Below, in pieces: positions 61,756 through 64,000 of a stretch of DNA of 64,000 nt. Positions within the stretch are counted from its first letter, which is position 1; each line of letters opens with the position of its first letter. The notes under the pieces are model-generated. The model was not told the origin of the DNA. It saw only the letters and a program-made list of their open reading frames with translations, and searched no databases. Position numbers and translations under genes: made by a program. This DNA comes from Pyxidicoccus caerfyrddinensis (lineage in GTDB: Bacteria > Myxococcota > Myxococcia > Myxococcales > Myxococcaceae). Location of the stretch: the NCBI RefSeq assembly GCF_010894405.1, contig NZ_JAAIYA010000008.1, positions 1-64,000 of the forward strand, written 5' to 3'.

Positions 61756-62241
61756 TTACTGGTTTTGTGACTGCTCGCCAGACAAGTGGAGTGCCGCACG
61801 TCGATCAATTGCGCCTTGTTTATAGGCGTACTTGATGATGAGCTTGGAGAGCTGGGGATGCGTATTTGCGTACACGGTTCTTGTTTCGTTTCGCGCCGTG
61901 ATGATTGTGTCGTCCTTGATGACGATGGAAGCATCGGCGTCCATCAGCTTGCCAGAGGGATCGGTTATCACGATGCCGCCGTACTCGTGAATTGCCTTGG
62001 AGAGCTTGACGGCATCACCTTCCGGAGTCAGTGCGTTCGTCCTTGCCTCGTAAGCAAGAACCCGAATCGCCTCGGCAAGCTTGGATGCATCATTCATGTC
62101 CACGACCAGAACAGGGTTTGGTCGGCCGGAGAACGCTTCAATCACTACTGTCGCGCTATCGCCGTCTCTGTCCGCGGCGTAGCTCACGTTGAAGGATAGG
62201 CCAAGCGCGAGGAGTGACAGCTGAGCAAATTTATTTTTCAT
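61756..62241 (-). CDS. Exported protein of unknown function in the island
   Basis: A 161-residue protein, ATG 62241 after AGGAAGC. Signal peptide MKNKFAQLSLLALGLSFNVS with cleavage near YAA-DR (residue 23). It has a beta-rich start with VVIEAFSGRPNPVLVVD, a phrase (FSGRPNP) I associate with a group of small secreted proteins. The rest is mixed alpha/beta (KLAEAIRVLAYEARTNAL, ASIVIKDDTIITARNETRTV). No catalytic motif is visible. It lies 31 bases after the next gene upstream and is probably cotranscribed with it. Confidence 0.75.
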   Translation of the reverse strand: MKNKFAQLSLLALGLSFNVSYAADRDGDSATVVIEAFSGRPNPVLVVDMNDASKLAEAIRVLAYEARTNALTPEGDAVKLSKAIHEYGGIVITDPSGKLMDADASIVIKDDTIITARNETRTVYANTHPQLSKLIIKYAYKQGAIDRRAALHLSGEQSQNQ

Positions 62242-62272
62242 GACAGGCTTCCTGTTGGTCGCCAGGACCAGG

Positions 62273-62881
62273 TCAATTGATTGTCACTGCGCCGGTATCC
62301 TGAGTGGTGCTACTCGAGTAACTGCAGAAGTAGCCGCAAACCTGGGTGTACGGCCCCCGATTGGCGGACTCGATGCTATAGATTGCCTGTCCGCTCTCAT
62401 CCACGTTTTTTGCATTGGTCCCGCCACGCTTGTGCGACCAACGGTCTCCGGTGTCCCTGTCTATCCGGTACCAGTGATAGTCGTATCCCGGTGCAACAAC
62501 GAGCGCCAGTCTCGCCGGCCGGTCGGAGTCGCACTGCGAGGCATTTGTAGCTCCGGCAAAAAGAAATGTGTCCTTGCCGTTATACTGCTGAAGCGTGCCG
62601 TCGAGGGCCGCGTAGGTCCTCACTTCGGCGCAACTCAAGGTGTTTGCGTTGATGGGGTTGTAGCCGAAGTACGCTCTGCCGGGCTGCGCAAACGTATTTG
62701 TTGCTTCGTTTGTCGCGTAGTTGTAGCAATTGTTGTAGGAGACGCGATTGCTGGCGTTCCAGAATCCGGGGTCGTAGACAGGGGCGGTGAGGCCTGCAAT
62801 CGCGCTATTGGTAGATAGCGAGAGAATGGCCAGCAGCAGGAATTCGCGAAGGCTTGTTGGGATTTTGATGTTGAAACGCAC
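62273..62881 (-). CDS. Exported Cys-containing protein, possible papain-like peptidase, in the island
   Basis: A 202-residue protein with start GTG 62881; AAAGGAC lies six bases upstream. The signal peptide ends near AIA-GL (residue 30). NNCYNYATNEATNTFAQPGR (50-69) and YDYHWYRIDRDTGDRWSHKR (about 132-151) give a Cys-then-His order like CHAP/NlpC-type or other papain-fold enzymes, with Cys52 and His135 or His149 as candidates. VCGYFCSYSSSTT near the C-terminus may hold a disulphide. This assignment is tentative; I do not recognise a named family. It is the first gene of the island run. Confidence 0.6.
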   Translation of the reverse strand: MRFNIKIPTSLREFLLLAILSLSTNSAIAGLTAPVYDPGFWNASNRVSYNNCYNYATNEATNTFAQPGRAYFGYNPINANTLSCAEVRTYAALDGTLQQYNGKDTFLFAGATNASQCDSDRPARLALVVAPGYDYHWYRIDRDTGDRWSHKRGGTNAKNVDESGQAIYSIESANRGPYTQVCGYFCSYSSSTTQDTGAVTIN

Positions 62882-63092
62882 AAGACGTCCTTTCGTTGAA
62901 TGTGGTTTTGTGAATCTACAGCCCGTTTTGGGTGATTGTCGGGTGGTTGTTCACCGGCTCATGCAGGCTCCTGAGCTTCTTCTCAAACAGGAAGCAGCGA
63001 AGGGGCAGGCAGACCCCGTCGGTAAGCCCCCGGGGCCTGACTCAGCCACTCCAGCACGGTGGGCTTCTGCCATCTGAGCGTCGTCCTGGCGG

Positions 63093-63269
63093 TCAGGAGC
63101 CTCTCGATTCCAGGAACATCCACGAGCACTTCTCCTCAGCGGATGCGCGAGAAGCCAGCCCTTTCAGATGTTGGAACGTGCAACCGGTCACTACGCCGTT
63201 CGCGTGATGGCGCGTATCAACGCCGGTGTTCGCTAGAACGTTGTAGACGTCCGCGCCTTTCATCTTCAT
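63093..63269 (-). pseudogene. Truncated ORF (58 residues) of an unrecognised family
   Basis: ATG 63269 with AGAGGGG upstream opens a 58-codon frame: MKMKGADVYNVLANTGVDTR, then HHANGVVTGCTFQHLKGLAS and a divergent tail to the stop at 63093. The first 45 residues have a compact, conserved look (HHAN-x-V-x-T-x-C). The last 15 look random, as if a longer gene had been cut by a deletion or frameshift. I believe this is the 5' piece of a larger bacterial gene. The family name is not certain. Confidence 0.45.
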
Positions 63270-63471
63270 GCGCCCCTCTTCTTCAATGGGTGGGTAGCCG
63301 AATTGGTTGGGATGTTACCATTTCAGGAGTTGATGGGGTACGCGGCCATCGAAATGACCACGAGGCACGGGAGGGTGCGGTGCTGGAGTTGGCTCGTCGC
63401 ATCCCCGAGCCGCGTGCCGCGCTGGGCTAGAGACGCCAGAGGGACACAGGGGCACATGATGAAAACAAGGA

Positions 63472-63507
63472 CAAAGAAAAACCCAGCAACCTGTTGAGAT
63501 TGCTGGG
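63472..63507 (-). terminator. Rho-independent terminator, minus strand
   Basis: On the minus strand CCCAGCAA and TTGCTGGG (plus 63482-63489 and 63500-63507) form a perfect eight-pair stem followed by TTTTTCTTTG. It is the most typical intrinsic terminator in the window. No intact gene precedes it now; the tRNA-like hairpin does. Confidence 0.8.
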
Positions 63508-63517
63508 CTTCTCGAGA

Positions 63518-63546
63518 TGGTGGCGGCGGGAATCGAAGCCGCCGCC
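63518..63546 (-). other. tRNA/tmRNA 3'-end-like hairpin, possible attachment-site remnant
   Basis: On the minus strand the sequence ends TTCGATTCCCGCCGCCACCA (63537 to 63518), just like the T-loop, acceptor strand and CCA of a tRNA or tmRNA. GGCGGCGG and CCGCCGCC (63522-63529, 63539-63546) form a stem around the TTCGATT loop. The matching 5' acceptor strand is absent. A terminator follows ten bases later. Integrative elements often leave such 3' ends. Confidence 0.45.
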
Positions 63547-63694
63547 GAAAGTCCGACCGTCAGCCCACCTTCGCCACAAGTATGGGCGGCGGGGGGCCCT
63601 CTTGAGGGCGGCGGGCGGGTGTAGCGGGGCTGAGAAGAACCGCTGTCCGCGCTGGCCCGAGGTGGAAGTGCGGCCTCCTCCCCGACAGCAGCCC

Positions 63695-63784
63695 GGATGC
63701 GCCTTGCAGGAGGGCTTCTCCCTGCACGCCAGCACGCACCTTCACGCCAACGACAGGCAGGGACTGGAGCGCCTGTCGCGAGCG
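63695..63784 (+). pseudogene. IS91-type transposase fragment
   Basis: The plus frame reads GCALQEGFSLHASTHLHAND followed by RQGLERLSR. The phrases GFSLHA and NDRQGLERLCRY are characteristic of IS91/IS801-type Y2 transposases. Upstream and downstream the frame has no more matching residues, so only a short piece is left. Confidence 0.5.
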
Positions 63785-63861
63785 GAGGACGGCTCCGCGA
63801 AGAGAGCCCGGCTTCGGGTATCCTTCCCACACACGTCCGCGCAGAGGAGAGGACTGAGGCC

Positions 63862-64000
63862 ATGGCCACGTTGATTCCAGCCCTCAACCAGTGCCTTGGC
63901 CGCATGCAGGCGGGGGAGAAGCGCCTTGCGCGCCGCCTCGAGGAGAAGCTCGAGGACGACTACCTCCTCTGGTACGACGTGCCGGTCGGGGCGACGGGCC
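63862..64000 (+). CDS. NERD-domain protein, cut by the right edge
   Basis: ATG 63862 has GGAGAGGA upstream. The visible 46 residues start MATLIPALNQCLGRMQAGEK and continue RRLEEKLEDDYLLWYDVPVG. This is the start of nuclease-related-domain (NERD) proteins, often fused to a UvrD/DEAD helicase. The catalytic Asp/Glu-x-Lys region lies beyond the window. It could belong to DNA repair or defence, a point that cannot be decided here. Confidence 0.75.
   Translation, partial: MATLIPALNQCLGRMQAGEKRLARRLEEKLEDDYLLWYDVPVGATG

Larger units (their letters stand above)
59340..62900. other. Lower-GC genomic island
   Basis: From just after 59333 to about 62900 the base composition falls to near 50% GC, with many A/T-ended codons in all four genes. 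On both sides it is about 70%. All genes lie on the minus strand. The right side is followed by debris of mobile elements (62900-63861). This is good evidence for horizontal transfer. No integrase or clear direct repeats were seen at the ends. Confidence 0.7.
63270..63861. other. Gene-poor region with mobile-element debris
   Basis: Stretch of 592 bases between the truncated ORF and the NERD gene. It contains a minus-strand terminator (63472-63507), a tRNA-3'-end-like hairpin (63518-63546), a fragment of an IS91-type transposase (63695-63784, plus) and the leader of the NERD gene. Nothing else with coding signs was seen. Confidence 0.6.

Noticed and set aside
63518-63594. Complete tRNA or tmRNA gene on the minus strand
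   Set aside because: The 3' end fits, but no GGCGGCG acceptor strand occurs at the right distance, no anticodon arm folds, and the T-stem has a C-C mismatch next to the loop.

Overview
This 64 kb window is high-GC DNA (roughly 70% by eye) with the gene content of a myxobacterium, probably of the Myxococcus/Archangium/Corallococcus group. The evidence is the mix of families: secreted papain-like, M57 and PKD/BNR-repeat proteins, many lipoproteins, an AgmX/PglI C-terminal-domain lipoprotein, several Hsp70 and J-like proteins, DUF1501/cytochrome modules, and very long shadow reading frames opposite real genes. No rRNA, intact tRNA or CRISPR array was seen.

Layout. 1-5307: a glycine-rich secreted protein cut by the left edge (with a 774-base internal repeat period) and a papain-like protease with four Calx-beta repeats, both on the minus strand. 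5605-9064: a TetR regulator divergent from an alpha/beta hydrolase, with a palindromic operator between them, followed by a PHB-depolymerase-type esterase and an exported GNAT-like protein. 9160-12822: a LysM/CHAP protein and a large exported BNR/PKD protein. 13145-31588: one minus-strand run of eleven tightly packed or overlapping genes (18.4 kb). 31761-35597: a MoaD/ThiS-like protein with a BNR-repeat protein, then small stress, GFA and lipoprotein genes. 35695-41642: a GH43-like protein, a carboxypeptidase-regulatory-repeat protein, a PhoD-type phosphatase, a ferritin-like DUF2383 protein and a lipoprotein. 41803-46292: a three-gene operon of a DUF1549/1588-like protein, a cytochrome c lipoprotein and a DUF1501 protein. 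46429-56242: cell-wall enzymes, an M57 protease, a true J-domain protein, a BchE-like radical SAM protein, an AraC/GlxA regulator divergent from an SDR, and small membrane or TPR proteins. 56355-59333: a double beta-helix lipoprotein. 59340-62900: an AT-richer island with a second apolipoprotein N-acyltransferase-like gene and small exported proteins. 62900-63861: debris (a truncated ORF, a tRNA-3'-end-like hairpin plus terminator, and an IS91-type transposase remnant). The window ends in the start of a NERD-domain protein.

The best candidate for an undescribed system is the eleven-gene run at 13145-31588. In transcription order it encodes a cytosolic beta-propeller, a 1168-aa TPR protein, a J-like protein without HPD, a canonical-looking Hsp70, a degenerate protein kinase fused to a TPR region, a three-TM TPR protein, a small linker protein, a zinc-ribbon protein, an exported single-span helical protein with a cytosolic tail, a second Hsp70 with an extra domain between its ATPase and substrate-binding parts, and a membrane-anchored J-like zinc-finger protein. 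Six junctions overlap by four bases. I infer a membrane-tethered Hsp70 machine; its substrate cannot be read from the sequence.
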